From: Glaciozyma antarctica PI12
Taxonomy: Eukaryota; Basidiomycota; Microbotryomycetes; Kriegeriales; Camptobasidiaceae
Assembly: GCA_002917775.1 (NCBI GenBank)
Contig: KZ627146.1
Span: forward strand, 390,112 to 454,111
Direction: 5' to 3'
DNA: 64,000 nucleotides
A program made the translations under genes and the position numbers. The notes below the pieces were generated by a model. It ran no database searches and was not told the DNA's origin. It was given only the letters and a program-made list of their open reading frames with translations. This document shows, piece by piece, positions 37,190-48,239 of this stretch. Position 1 is the first letter of the stretch. Every line of letters begins with the position of its first letter.

Positions 37190-37859
37190 GGTGGTGGGAG
37201 GGAGAGCGTCGTCGTTGTCTCGAAAGAAAAGTTGAGCGAGTCGTCGACAGCGCGTTGGCCGCCTCGCTTGGACCTTTCTCTCGATCGGACACGGCCCCTC
37301 AGGTTGAATGAACGGGAACGAGTTGGCTTTGCAAGGATGAGTTCTGCTCCAAGAGGAATGTAGGTAGCAAAGCGAAACCGTCGCCGTAGGGATGAGCGGG
37401 ACAGAATTTTGAAGCCCCAGCGTGTCGCTGCTCTCGGGCTCCTTCCATAGGAGCATGCGCTGGAGCGTTGTACGCTGTTCCTTTGGTTTGAAGAGCCGCC
37501 AGTTTCTAAGGAGCAAGAGAGGCGCGACGAGGTTTCTCCTTTTCAACTCTCGCCAGCCGCGGACGACTTTAAGCTGGGCAGTGCGCGTGGGTTCTTTCGA
37601 GTTGAGCGTTCGTCGCGGCGCCTATCGCCCTCCGCTGCAGGATACTGACCTTCTTTCCCTGCGAGCGACCGGACAGTCAAAGCTCTCTGAAGGAACGACA
37701 ACGAATCGAGCGCGTGGCAGACTCCTCCTGCCTGTCGCGAGCCGAATCCCCTCCTTCGCATCCTCGCTCGCCCCCATCCTCCAGCACGCGAAGAAGACCC
37801 AAGCTCCATCAGCACGAGCAGCGACCGCACTGAAATCACTACCCATTTGCACGGCCTCG
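37190..37859. other. Intergenic, 670 bp, between two minus-strand genes
   Basis: Promoter and leader of the Tma17-like gene and 3' end of FAT1. The Tma17 frame remains open upstream on the minus strand to about 37546, but the predicted peptide has no family resemblance. Nothing else seen. Confidence 0.5.
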
Positions 37860-40781
37860 CTACAACTTGACCCTACCTGCCTGAAGACTCTCGTAATGAT
37901 GCTTCTTGAACGGGACGTACTTCCCACCCTGCAACCACCAAATCGGGTCGGTCGTCTGCTCCGGATCTACCAGCACGTCAGCGAGCTTCAATACGAGAGG
38001 GGAAGGACTTACCGACGCCTTGGTTCCGCAGCGCGACTTTAAGCTGTTTCTCCGTCCCGGTCGATTCCATCCTGATTTCCCTATCAGCGCCTGCGAGAAG
38101 GGAGGGGAGGAGAAACGAACTTCTGAACGATGCGAACGAACAGCGGCTGAGCATACTTGGGCAGCGACTTGATCCTGTGCGAGGGTCAGGCGGCGTCGAG
38201 GAGGAAGATGGGGGGACGTACACGTGCGTAGCGAGTTCGTCCCAGTCGAACTTGCTCGTATGAGCGATGGCAGCGCAGCCGGCTCGTCCTTCGTGTCCGG
38301 GGACGTATGCGAGAGGTCAGCGATGCGCGACGTGAGACGCAGGTCGACTTACCTAGGACTCCGTAGACGTTCGCTTCGTCGACGACTGTGGGAAGCGCAA
38401 AGAGTTAGATCCGGGGGGCAGGGAAGAACGGTGAGGACGGACCTGCACCGAGAGCTTCGGCGACTTGGGTCGTAGCGACGTTCTCGCTCTTCCAGCGGAA
38501 CGTGTCTCCGAGCCTGCTCTCATCAGCATCACCTCATGAGCGAAATGAGACGAGCTCACCGATCACCAAAGAAGTAGAATCCCTCCGAATCCCTCCTCAG
38601 CAGATCGCCGGTGCGGAAGTACTGGTAGCAGGTCAGCGACGAGCTTGCGAAGCGGAACGGGAGAACGTGCCTGATCTCCCTTGCTAAAGACGTCTCGAAG
38701 GATCTTCTTCTCAGTCGCACCCTTGTTGCCATGATACCCCGCGAAAGCCTGTGCAGGACGTCAAAGAAATGCACCCACACAGAGCGACCGAGTGAGAGCG
38801 CACCTGGAACGGAGAATCGCTAATGATCTCGCAAATGAGTTCGCCGAACTCGTTATCCTCCGTCTGCGATAAATCAGCGTCATACCACAGCACAGGTAGG
38901 AACTAACACACCCGAATGCAGAACCCATGCTCGTCCCTCGCTGGCTCCTCCGTGAGCGGATCAACGCGAACGAGCGCCTGCTTCTTCCTCCTCGCCCACC
39001 TCGCCAACGTCCCCTCATGCCCCACCGCCCCCGCTCCAAATTCGTTGCGGTTGATATTGAACAGCGAACCATTCTGCTCTTCGTCAGTCCCGATTCGCTC
39101 AAGTATGGGAGAGGGACACACCCCCTCGGACGAAGCGAAGAATTCGCTGATCGTATCGATGCCGAACCGAACGCGGAACTTGTTCCAGACGTCGGGGCGA
39201 CAACCGTTCCCGTACACCATGCGGACGTTGTGCTTCTTGTCGAGCGGCGAGGGCGGGACGGCGAGCTGCGCGATGAGAAAAGGTTAGCTGTCGTTTTTCG
39301 AACGGGATCGGACGAGCGTACGAGATAGCGAAGCACTTCGCCGACGTACTGACAGACGTTCGCGTTCGACGAGCGAACGTCCTCCCAGAAGTGCGAAGCG
39401 GAAAACTTGCGACCGATGATGACCGTCGAGCCGGCGTTCCAGGAGACTCCGATGGCGAGAAGAGCTGTGGGAGAGGGAGTGAGCAGCTCGTCGATGAGAG
39501 AAAAGCAACGGCGTACCTGCAGTCGAGTGGTAGAGAGGCATGGGAGTGTAGATCCGCGTCTTGGGGCCGAACGAGTTGATGCGAGTCCACATCTGAAGCG
39601 AGAGCGATGAGCACTTCCGAATCTGCAAAAAAACGAAAAGACGAACCTTGAACGCCGTCGCAACCCTCCCGTGCGTACAGCTAGCAGCCTTGGGCAAACC
39701 CGTGGTGCCCGACGTAAAAATCAAACAAGCGGGATCCTGCCACCCCACTCCCCTCCTCCACTCGTCGCCAATCCTCTCCGTGCTCGACCTGCTCAACGTC
39801 GCCTCGTCGAGAGTCAACGCGCCTTCGACGTATTCGACCTTCTCCGAGGGGGGGGAGTACGAATCGAACCAGCGCACGAGCTTCTGGTCCTTGAGAGCTG
39901 GCGCAATTTCGGCGATGGAGGAGGAGAGGTCGGATTCGTAGAGGACTAGCTTCGAGGTCGCCACTAGGATGCAGTGCTGCAGTCCCTGTCCCGTGAGATT
40001 GAAGTTGATGAAGGCGGGGATGCTGCAATCTGGTCAGGAACGAGGGGAATAGCAGGAAGATAGGTACGCACACGTCGAGAGAGAGGCAGGCTAGCCAGAT
40101 GAAGCAGTACGCAGGCTTGTTCGGCATGTAGAGTGCGACCGTATCGCCTCGCTTGATTCCCGTTGCGAGGAGGAAGTGAGCGACGCGACGAGCAGCTGTT
40201 CCCGACAGAGTAGCGTTAGCTCCATTCTGCCTAAGCTCATCGAAGCCTCGCTCGCGGAGACTGCATCGAGAATACATCCCGCCGCCTGTAAACAGCTCGA
40301 CTCACCAAGGTTGACCTCGTTCCAGGACATCGACTTCCCCTCGCAGACGTAGCACTCGGCGTCCCCCCTCTTCTTGACTTGGTCCTCGAAGGTGTACCTT
40401 TCTCACAGCGGTTCAGCTTCCCCCCCAGATTCCTGGCACCCTATCACTCACCAGATCGAGTTCCTATCGCGGTAGTTGTTGAGCTTGAGCCTGCGAACGA
40501 GCAAAGTGCGTGAGCTAGGAAGTGGCGACTAGCTCGTGCAAGAGGAGCTCACGCCAGCTGTACCTCAATCAAGCCCAGCGCCTTGGTAAGGTCTTCTCCT
40601 ATGAAGGCTTTAGCGTCCCTGTTGGTACCAGCTCGTTAGCTCTCTCGAACGGTGCGCGGTGCAGGGGTCCGTACAGATAGGAGATTCCGGCGGCTAGAGC
40701 AGCAGCGGTCAAAGCAGGATCTAGCAGGGGGGGCGTCAGCAAGTCAAGTCGCAAGCAGGCTCTTGTCTGGCACTCACTCAT
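37860..40781 (-). CDS. FAT1: Very-long-chain acyl-CoA synthetase / fatty acid transporter Fat1
   Basis: Activates and takes up long and very long fatty acids (FATP/VLACS family). ATG at 40781; an intron falls after ATGA, giving MNPALTAAALAAGISYL, a likely membrane segment. AMP-binding motif: LIFTSGTTGLPKAASCTHGR. Other blocks: VALYMPNKPAYCFIWLACL, MPLYHSTA, FWEDVRSSNANVCQYVGEVL, VYGNGCRPDVWNKFRVRFG, and the VLACS motif YFRTGDLLRRDSEGFYFFGD followed by RWKSENVATTQVAEALG. The C terminus is WWLQGGKYVPFKKHHYESL, then QAGRVKL and TAG at 37860. The final VKL resembles a peroxisomal PTS1, compatible with dual membrane and peroxisomal placement of fungal Fat1. About 14 short introns. Head-to-head with the SAP30-like gene. 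Confidence 0.93.
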
Positions 40782-40979
40782 CTTCAGCAGGAGAGACGGG
40801 AGCTGAGGGAGCCCAAGTCGCCGCGCGTAGGCCCGGGCCCGAGCTAAATGTTCGAATTCTTTTCTCGTTATCCCCTTAGTCTTTTGAGCTGAATTAAATC
40901 TCGGGAGGGCCGGGCGCTCCTTCGAGCAGCTCCTGCCTCCCAAGCCAACAGCAGCCCTTCAGGAACGACGACGACGACG
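40782..40979. promoter_or_regulatory. 198-bp shared promoter of FAT1 and SAP30-like gene
   Basis: Contains TGAATTAAAT at 40890-40899, 81 bp from the SAP30-like ATG and about 110 bp from the FAT1 ATG. The same core occurs before TOM20, RPL12 and RACK1. Confidence 0.45.
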
Positions 40980-41935
40980 ATGGACTCAAAGGTAAGCCAG
41001 CTCGAGCTCAGCCTCCTCAGTCGCTTCACTCCTCACGCGCGCGCGCCTTCTCGGAGCTGATTCTCCCCCACCTGCTCGCAGAGACGACGGGTCGAGAACG
41101 ACTACAACTACGTCGCTTCAACAGGCTCAACCTCGCGTACAAAAGCACTCGCAGCCCTAGGCCGTAGTGCCGAAACCGCCTCTCGAGCCAACAGCAACAA
41201 CGGATCCGCAACACGCAACGAGAACGCGGTTCACTCTCCTCTCGTACGTCCTCAGCTCGTCTCTAGACCAGCCTGCTAACCACCCTGATCGCGCTACAGC
41301 TCTCCCTCTCCACCCTTCCCCCCGCCTCTCTCCAGCGCTACCTCTCCCGCTACGGCCTCCTCGAAGCCCAAGGTTCCCTCTCCTATCACCACGCCGTCTT
41401 CCCCGTCCCCGCCCTCCCCGCCGTCCTCGCCTCTCCCCTCTTCGGCCGAAGCCTAATCAGCCGTCGTTCCTCCAAGCCCCGTATCGACCCCATCCTGATC
41501 GGGGAAGAAGCAGCTCCGGGAGAAGGAGACGCGAGCAACGAGGTGCCGATGAAGGAGGTCCAGCCGGCTGAGGAGGTGGTTTCGACTGCGACGGGGAGGG
41601 GGAGGAAGCGCGTTTGGCAGGAGCCCAAGACGCCGGAATTCGCGAACCTCTCGGCGTACGACGACCCGCAGATTATGGTGGATAGGTTGGCGGCACGGGC
41701 AAAGGCGCATTGGGACAAGAGGGACAGCGTCAAGGAAGGGTGAGCTCGAGGTGCCTGAACGAGTAGCTGGACGCAAGCTGATGCTGAGGACGCGCAGGGA
41801 GACGTTGACCAACTTTGTCTTTGCTTTGAGGATGCGAGGTGCGTTTCGTGTGGTGCTGAGCTTACTTGAGTGCTCAAGCTGACCATCACTTTGATCCCTG
41901 CAGCTCACACGCTCCGGGCTACGCCTCCTGGTTGA
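40980..41935 (+). CDS. SAP30-like protein (probable Sin3-HDAC complex subunit)
   Basis: ATG at 40980: MDSK, intron, then RRRVENDYNYVASTGSTSRT. The domain LSLSTLPPASLQRYLSRYGL resembles the start of the Sin3-binding region of SAP30 (a short hydrophobic strand and an RY.R.Y helix). It continues SYHHAVFPVPALPAVLASP. A charged linker follows (RGRKRVWQEPKTPEFANLS), and small last exons give ETLTNFVFALRMRAHTLRA, like the closing helix of SAP30 domains. Stop TGA at 41933. SAP30 bridges Sin3 and the histone deacetylase Rpd3 in the nucleus; that role is inferred from these two blocks and I am not certain. Four introns. Confidence 0.6.
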
Positions 41936-42229
41936 GAGGGGGAGCCGCACACTTTCGGGGAGACGCAATTGTTGACACCTGTGATTAGTGTAGCTGGAAT
42001 CTACCTGTGCCACCACCACACCCAGGATCGCTCTTGATCCCGCGCTCGTCGTTGCCCGCTGAAACGAGCTTCGAGAACGACGACGACGAAGAGCTCCGGA
42101 CGTTCCCGCCCTCTCTTGATCTCTTTCCCCCACTTCACTCCCATCCATCCTTATCGCAGTACGTCCAGCTGCCCAGATTCCATCCAGAGCTCCACTAACC
42201 CATCCCCATGCTCCGTTCCAGCTTTCATC

Positions 42230-43377
42230 ATGTCTGGAAACCAGGTGCGCGAACCGTCCCCAACCTCTCCCATCTCATCGATGTGTCGTTTGGCTGCTCC
42301 TCTTCGAATCCGCCTGCGGTGCGCTGGAGGAGTGGGGCACTAGAGCTGTGGAGCTACGCACTTGGGGGACTCACCTGCCAGCGGGAACAACAGACTAACC
42401 CTTCCAGCTGGAACAACAGCCAACCTCCTCTCCACGTTCTCTCAAACAGCTCGTCCTCGTCCGCCACGGAGAATCAGAATGGAACAAGCTCAACCTCTTC
42501 ACCGGATGGTGCGTCCCTCTCTCCCCTCCCCCTCTTCCACACTAACCCCCGACCAAACACTAGGAAGGACCCGGCTCTCACGGAGAAGGGACGCGCCGAG
42601 GCGCTTTCGGGAGCTCAGGCGCTCAAGAGCAAGGGATACGACCACTTTGATGTCGCTTACACTTCGGTCCTTACCCGTGCCAACCACACGCTCGCTATCA
42701 TCCTCAAGGAGATCGGACAGGAGGACCTCAAGACGATCAAGGATCAGGCTCTTAATGAGCGTGATTGTGCGTTCCTGTTCTGCGCTGTAGGAGGTGGGAG
42801 GGTAGCTGAGAGCGTTCGTACACAGACGGAGATCTCACCGGCCTCAACAAGGACGATGGTACGTCTCTCCCCCCCTCCCCTCTCCTCTCCCCTCCTCTCC
42901 CGTCCCCCCTCTTCTCTCCAGAGCTAACTCCCCTCCTGGAACACAGCCCGCAAGAAGTTCGGAGAGGAGCAAGTCCACATCTGGCGCCGCTCTTTCGACG
43001 TCCCCCCTCCCGGTGGAGAGTCCCTCGAGCTCACCGCCAACCGCGTCCTCCCCTACTACGAGGAGCACATCCTCCCCCGCGTTCTCGCAGGCGAGAAGGT
43101 CCTCGTCGCTGCGCACGGCAACAGTCTTCGCGGTGAGTTCTGAGAAGAGGAGAGGAGGGAGGGAGCTGATGATGGGGACGCAGCGATGATTATGCAGCTG
43201 GAGGGTATGTCGGGAGAGGAGATTGTTAACCTTGAGCTCGCTACTGGCGTGCCGATCGTTTACAAGCTCGATCCTGCTACGGGCAAGGTCGTGTCGAAGG
43301 AGGTTCTCAAGCGTGCGTTCTTCTCGCATCACCAGGAAGCGAACGGGAGCTGATCCACTTTGCGTACAGACGAGTAA
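42230..43377 (+). CDS. GPM1: Phosphoglycerate mutase, cofactor-dependent (glycolysis)
   Basis: Interconverts 3- and 2-phosphoglycerate. ATG at 42230 (MSGNQ), then a long first intron (about 42245-42407). Blocks: [20 protein letters not shown] with the phospho-acceptor His; [69 protein letters not shown]; and [20 protein letters not shown] with the second active-site His. The last two codons (HE) come from a tiny final exon ending at 43377. The order and length (about 245 residues) match the bacterial/yeast dPGM type. Downstream of the SAP30-like gene by 294 bp. Confidence 0.95.
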
Positions 43378-43458
43378 TCGACGATCACAGCACGACGATG
43401 GTGGTAGAGCTTGCGAGAATCGTACAGCTGGAAATGCATATGGGGTTTCACTACACAT

Positions 43459-45082
43459 TCAAGCCTGCCCGACTTTCTTGACGCCTGCGAGGATGTCGGT
43501 TCGGTCGTTCCGCCTCCAGAAAGCGAGGAGAGTGTCTGCAGTCTTCTCCGGTGCGTCCTGCGTGCGCGAAAGCGAGTCAGTGTCGAATCAGGGAAAGGCA
43601 GCGAGCGGGACCGTACCTCCTGAACGCAGTGCCCTACTTCGGGGAAGACCTCGAGCTGGTACTTGCCTACCAACCGCATCAGCTAATACATCAGAACGAA
43701 CGGCGCGCGCAGGACTCACCCTGCATCTGTCCAATCATGAGAGGAGCGTCCAAACGATCTGCCCCCGCGAGGATGAGGAGTTTGGCCGTCCTACACTCTA
43801 AGAACTTGTTCGAGAGTCCCGTGAACCACCCGGCCCAGAACGGCTCTGTAGCTGCGAGGTCGGCGCGCCAGATGAAGTTGGGAGACGAGGGGGATTGATC
43901 GAGGAGGAGGGGAGGGACCGAGATTCGCGCCGAGGCGAGGTTGTTGAGAGTCTTGCTCCGTACGCTGCAGGATCAAAGTCAGGATGAGCGTTGTGGGATT
44001 CCGGAAGGGACGTACTGCCATTCGATAGCCATTTCGAGCGAGTCGAAGCCCTTGGGTTGCGCTGCGATGAGCGAAGTCATTCCTTGCAGCGCGTCGAGGG
44101 CCGATCCTGCGTCAAAGATCAGCTCCTCAATACACGAATGCAAAGCGCTCTCGCTCACCTTCCACTACGTCAATAACCGTCAAGCCTACCACGTCCGCGA
44201 CGTCCTTCTGAACGAGTGGACAAGCGGCAGTCGCCACTGCTCCTCCCTGCGCTCTCGAGTCAGCCACGTTCGCGCCTTCCAAAAACTAGGAAGCAGCATA
44301 CCATCGAATGGCCAATAAGCAATATCGAAGGCGCCTCCTCACGCACCGGGAACATCGTCTTGAGCAGCGAGACGAGGTCCTGCGCCATACTCTCCAGCGA
44401 CATATCGACCCTCCCTCCCTCCCCACCCACCCTCGTCTTACCTACTCAACAATCAGCTCCCCTCTCCCTCCTCCGTTTAAGAGCAGCTCACCATGCCCCC
44501 TCGCATCATAAGCCAACACCCCTACCTCCCCTCTAACCTCCTTCGCTAAGCACGCGAAACTCAATCCCGAATACCCCGCCCCATGTACGCATACGAACAC
44601 GACTCCCTTGCCCCCACTCCGCCCCGCACTGGGCTTCGGAGTGAGCCAGGGTGCGGTGGCCGGAGCTCCTGAGAAGGGATCTGGCGCTGTCGAGGAGGGG
44701 GAGGGGCTCGAGGAGGCTGTGGAGGAGGAGTAGTGGGGAGAGGGGGGAGTGTAGTAGACGCGGAAAGTGGCGGTGGGAGGATCGGAGGAGGTGGAGGAGG
44801 AGGGGAGGAGGACGTCCACTTCCAGCGCCTGGTCGAAGTAGCCTTCGGCGGTGAGAGGGGAGCAGTCGCGCTGCTTTCCTACAGAAGGCCGTGCACTGTC
44901 GTTACGGTGAGCGTCGGGGAGGCTGTGGGAGGGAGGCGGACGAACCGCGGTGGGGGCAGAGCTGAGCTGCTGGGAAAGGAGTCTCGCTCTTCGTCTTCTT
45001 CCTCGTCGTCGACGTCCCCGGGGTCGAGGGGAGGGAGCTCTGGTATTTTGCCGAACCTAGCCTTGAGCAGATCGCGTTGCAT
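43459..45082 (-). CDS. PPE1: Protein phosphatase 2A methylesterase (PPME1)
   Basis: Removes the C-terminal methyl ester from the PP2A catalytic subunit. ATG at 45082 (MQRDLLKARFGKIPELPPLD). Alpha/beta-hydrolase parts: VVFVCVHGAGYSGLSFACLA (oxyanion HG), VGVLAYDARGHG, DMSLESMAQDLVSLLKTMFP, and the nucleophile elbow LLIGHSMGGAVA (Ser in GHSMG). After DVVGLTVIDVVEG and SALDALQGMTSLIAAQPKGF come FIWRADLAATEPFWAGWFTG, LLILAGADRLDAPLMIGQMQ (acid residue) and LEVFPEVGHCVQE (catalytic His), ending DILAGVKKVGQA and TGA at 43459. A Ser/Pro/Thr insert sits before the first strand (about 44690-44810). All joins are in frame. Confidence 0.93.
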
Positions 45083-45326
45083 TGAGGTGAGGGGAGGAAA
45101 GAGGGAGCAGCGCGATCAACTCGCGACTTCTCAACTTGGGCTCTCCGAGGACCAACTGTGGACTGGCGAAACTCCAGATGCGCAAGAAGAAAGCCCTTCG
45201 TAGCCAACAAGCCGTCAGTCATCTCGCTGGCCCGCATGCAGCACCACAAGTTTCGAGTCCAGAAATGCGTGGTTTTGCAAGCCCAGATACTCTCGACACC
45301 CCCCATGCTCCAACACACCAAATCCT

Positions 45327-46405
45327 CTACTCCGAGGGGATCTCGATCTCTCCGCTGTCGATGTCCTCGATGATGTCGTGGGCCGCTGCGAGAAAGAAAG
45401 ACGAGTCAGAACGCGGTGAGGAGTGGGACCGAGTGGGGAGAACGTACGTCGTCCGTCAATGGTGCAGCCAACAGATTGGGAGGTACCGAGGATCTCCTTC
45501 ACGGCTGACGGGTGGACGAGTGTTAGCTGTGTTTGAGAGTGAACGAGCAGGGTGTACGCACTTCCAGCGAGGTCCTTGGCGAGGGACTTGAAGCGCATGG
45601 TGCGGGCGATCTCGATGATGCTGTGGGCGTGCGCGGGTGGTCAGCTCGAGGTGGGAGTGCAACTCGAAACGGGTAGAACGCACCTGTCGAGGTCGATGTT
45701 ACCAGAGTGCTTGATGTTCTTCTCCTTTTTGCGGTCGCGAGGGGGCTCTAGAGACGCACAAGTTAGCTCCTTGCGTCTGAGTGATTCCCCAGAGCGAGAA
45801 AGCGCACCCTTGAGGGCGCGGATGACGAGCGGAGGAGACGAAGGGGAAGACGGCGCAGACGGCTTGACGGTTCTGGATGGTGAGCTGGACGGTCACGCGG
45901 AGACCCTTCCAGTCGCCGGTAGCCTTGGCGATATCCTCTCCGACCTTCTTGGGCGACTGTAGATGGGAGTGCGGTCAGTCGTTGTCGTCGGTAGGGGTTG
46001 CTGGTCAACGCAGAGTCCGCCTCCCTCAAACGGCCGTGTGGTCTCCCTCCCGCCTGCACTCCTCGTCCAACCACTCCCTCCAATGCTCTTCTTCACCCCG
46101 CGTATCTCCCGTTCCTCCTCCCCAGCTCCCCTCCCTCCGACTTTTGTCCCACGTACCTCCTCGCTGATTGGACCTCGAGACTTACGAGACCAAGGGGACC
46201 GATCTTGGGGGCAAGAGCAGAGGACGCCTGTAGTGAACCCGTTAGCTTCCATCCCTCCTCACTCCAACACTCGACGTACTCCGACCTCTCCTCCGGTCGC
46301 GCGGAGGTAGATGATCTGCGTGTTCCGTCAGTCACTGTTCGCCCGTATTTTCGGCAAAGCACGACTACACACCTTGATCTCGGTGGGGTCGATCTTGGGG
46401 GGCAT
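45327..46405 (-). CDS. RPL12: 60S ribosomal protein L12 (uL11)
   Basis: Base of the ribosomal stalk, contacting 25S rRNA. ATG at 46405: [11 protein letters not shown], then [59 protein letters not shown], then [65 protein letters not shown] and [18 protein letters not shown], stop at 45327. Seven or more introns, as is common for basidiomycete ribosomal genes. Near 45828-45833 the frame must change by one base between FVSS and LVIRALK with no possible intron; a single extra base is the simple explanation. The intron at about 45960-46180 is long, but I see no C/D boxes in it. Confidence 0.95.
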
Positions 46406-47570
46406 CTTGGACTAAAGTCACAAGAGCCATTGGGGAGGGAGGGGGAGGAGAGAAGTGGTTAGCGTGCGGTCCCTCAACGACGATGGGTCTCCCCTTTGAT
46501 CCTCCTTCACCGTCCCTCCTTCATTCTCTTGCGCCATCTCCAGCTTAATTCTCCTGCACACCATCCTTTTCTCCCGCTCCTCCTCCCACCCCTGCCCTAG
46601 ACCCCAGGCCTCCCCCATCCTCCGACCTGTCGAAATTCATCTCGGCCAGTTGGTGAGCTCCCGAGTCGATTCCAGCGGCGTTGGCGGTCGAATGTCGGAG
46701 CCAGCTGGTAAATAGTGCAGGGGTGGGCGCTGGGAGGATCCTTACCTTGTGGGGTTTAGTGACGAGACGGAGGAGAAGACTTTGCCAAAGTGCGGCGTGG
46801 CGGTTTCAGCTTCGAATTAATTTAATTTTCTTGTACCTACTTTGCGAGATACAATTCCTCAGCCGCAAGTGTGTCAGGTCTACGGGAGCTGATCGACAGG
46901 GTAAAGGCAGGAAAAGAGCTCTGCAAGGCAACCTTTCCTGCGGCCTTCGTAAGAGGAGAACCGAGCAGGCTCCTCTTCCCACGGAACCCTAACTTGTGCG
47001 CTTTGCGGTCTCAGTGCCACCTCTCTGTGGGCGTCCCAAGGCAACTGCCTCGAAGGAAATCCTCCAGGAGTAAGATCCCTGTAAGCTTGCGACCCTACCA
47101 GCCGACTTCGCACCTCAAGTCTCGCAGCTTCAAGTTTCTCGCTCGGTCCGTCTCGCTGGGTCAAACTGCTCGGCCTGCGTACCGTTAAGTCTCCTTGGCA
47201 GCGAATGCGAGCCATTGAGAGCAACGGCAAGTACTGAATCAGGTTGTAGACAGGAAGATGAGGATGCGAGAGAATCAGCGAGGCGTGCGATTCGGCTGGG
47301 CCTTGCGGAGGATCCTTTCGCAAGGAGAGATCTTCAGGGAAGACGGGTTAGAAGGAGAGAGAGATAGAAGATGCACTGATCCTTCTTCTCTGCGTGACGA
47401 GAAGAATGAATGAGGAGCTTATGGCGCTGTGCGAGTCGATGAGGGAGGTGTAGGCGAGGAGGTTCTCCAGGAGCGGCCGACTTTGGTGTGATTATTTCAA
47501 GCACCCGATTTATTTAATCAACGAGCGTTAACGTTGAGCGAGCGAGTAGGACTGAACAGCGAACCCATCA
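46406..47570. other. Intergenic, about 1.17 kb, low information
   Basis: Largest gene-poor stretch. It holds the RPL12 promoter, with the AT-rich element CGAATTAATTTAATTTTC at about 46813-46830 in otherwise GC-rich DNA. A second AT patch (CGATTTATTTAATC) lies at about 47506-47519. Frames on both strands lack recognisable families. No tRNA boxes noticed. Confidence 0.5.
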
Positions 47571-48058
47571 ATGAGGAATGCGAAAGTCTCGAGGGAGCTG
47601 AGGTCGCGGCTGTCGATGTACTGGAGCGCCTTGCTGAGCAATGCGGCTGCTGCTAAAGAAGAACTGTTCCAAGTTGGACTTTGCTGGACTTCCAGCAGGG
47701 GAGGTCAGGGCCACCAACGAATAGCAAGCGACAGGGCCCGCCATCACGATACGATCCCTTGGCCCTCAATCGCCACCGCCCTGGAGTCGCTCGAACCAGT
47801 CAAGGCGCTCGGAATTACCTGGGACGACTGCGCGCGTCGCTGGGGCGGGATCAAGCGGTCGGATCTGAAGCTGTACGAACTCGGTGCGTGCCGTTCCAGT
47901 TCAGTCACGCAGGATCGAAGCTGACCTTCTCTGCAGATTCAAACGATTACGACGCTTGCCTCGAAGCTGAGCTCCTCGACACCGTCCTCTGCCCTCCCGC
48001 AGTCGGTGCGTTCGTTGTCCTCTTCGTCGTCGCGCAGCTGATTCCTCTCTCGCCGTGA
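47571..48058 (+). CDS. Doubtful small gene, possibly Myb/SANT-like
   Basis: Two open segments, 47571-47883 and 47937-48058, join in phase over a well-formed intron (GTGCGT donor, GCTGACC branch, CTGCAG acceptor). The predicted peptide has WPSIATALESLEPVKALGIT followed by WDDCARRWGGIKRSDLKLYE; the Trp spacing recalls a Myb/SANT repeat, but the first helix is not convincing. After the intron: DSNDYDACLEAELLDTVLCP. The start is uncertain and the end may lie in a further exon. Its 3' end runs close to the RACK1 promoter. It could be a real small gene or a remnant. Confidence 0.33.
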
Positions 48059-48239
48059 AAATAATAGAATACATTTGGCAGGGGGATGTCGAATTTTTCG
48101 CTCGAATTAAATTTACCCGACGCATTCGCGAATTTTGCGCAATAGACTGGCTTGGTCTCCGTCGTCAATCAACGTACGGGCTCTCCTGCTTGCTTGCTGC
48201 TCCTGCAGAACGACTGCTGACTTTGTTCTTCTCATAAAG

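Noticed and set aside
39855-39875. GGTTCGATTC on the minus strand resembling a tRNA B box
   Set aside because: It lies inside a FAT1 coding exon (WFDSYSP) and no cloverleaf surrounds it.
45960-46180. Long RPL12 intron as a snoRNA host
   Set aside because: No RTGATGA/CTGA box pair or H/ACA features found on the transcribed strand.
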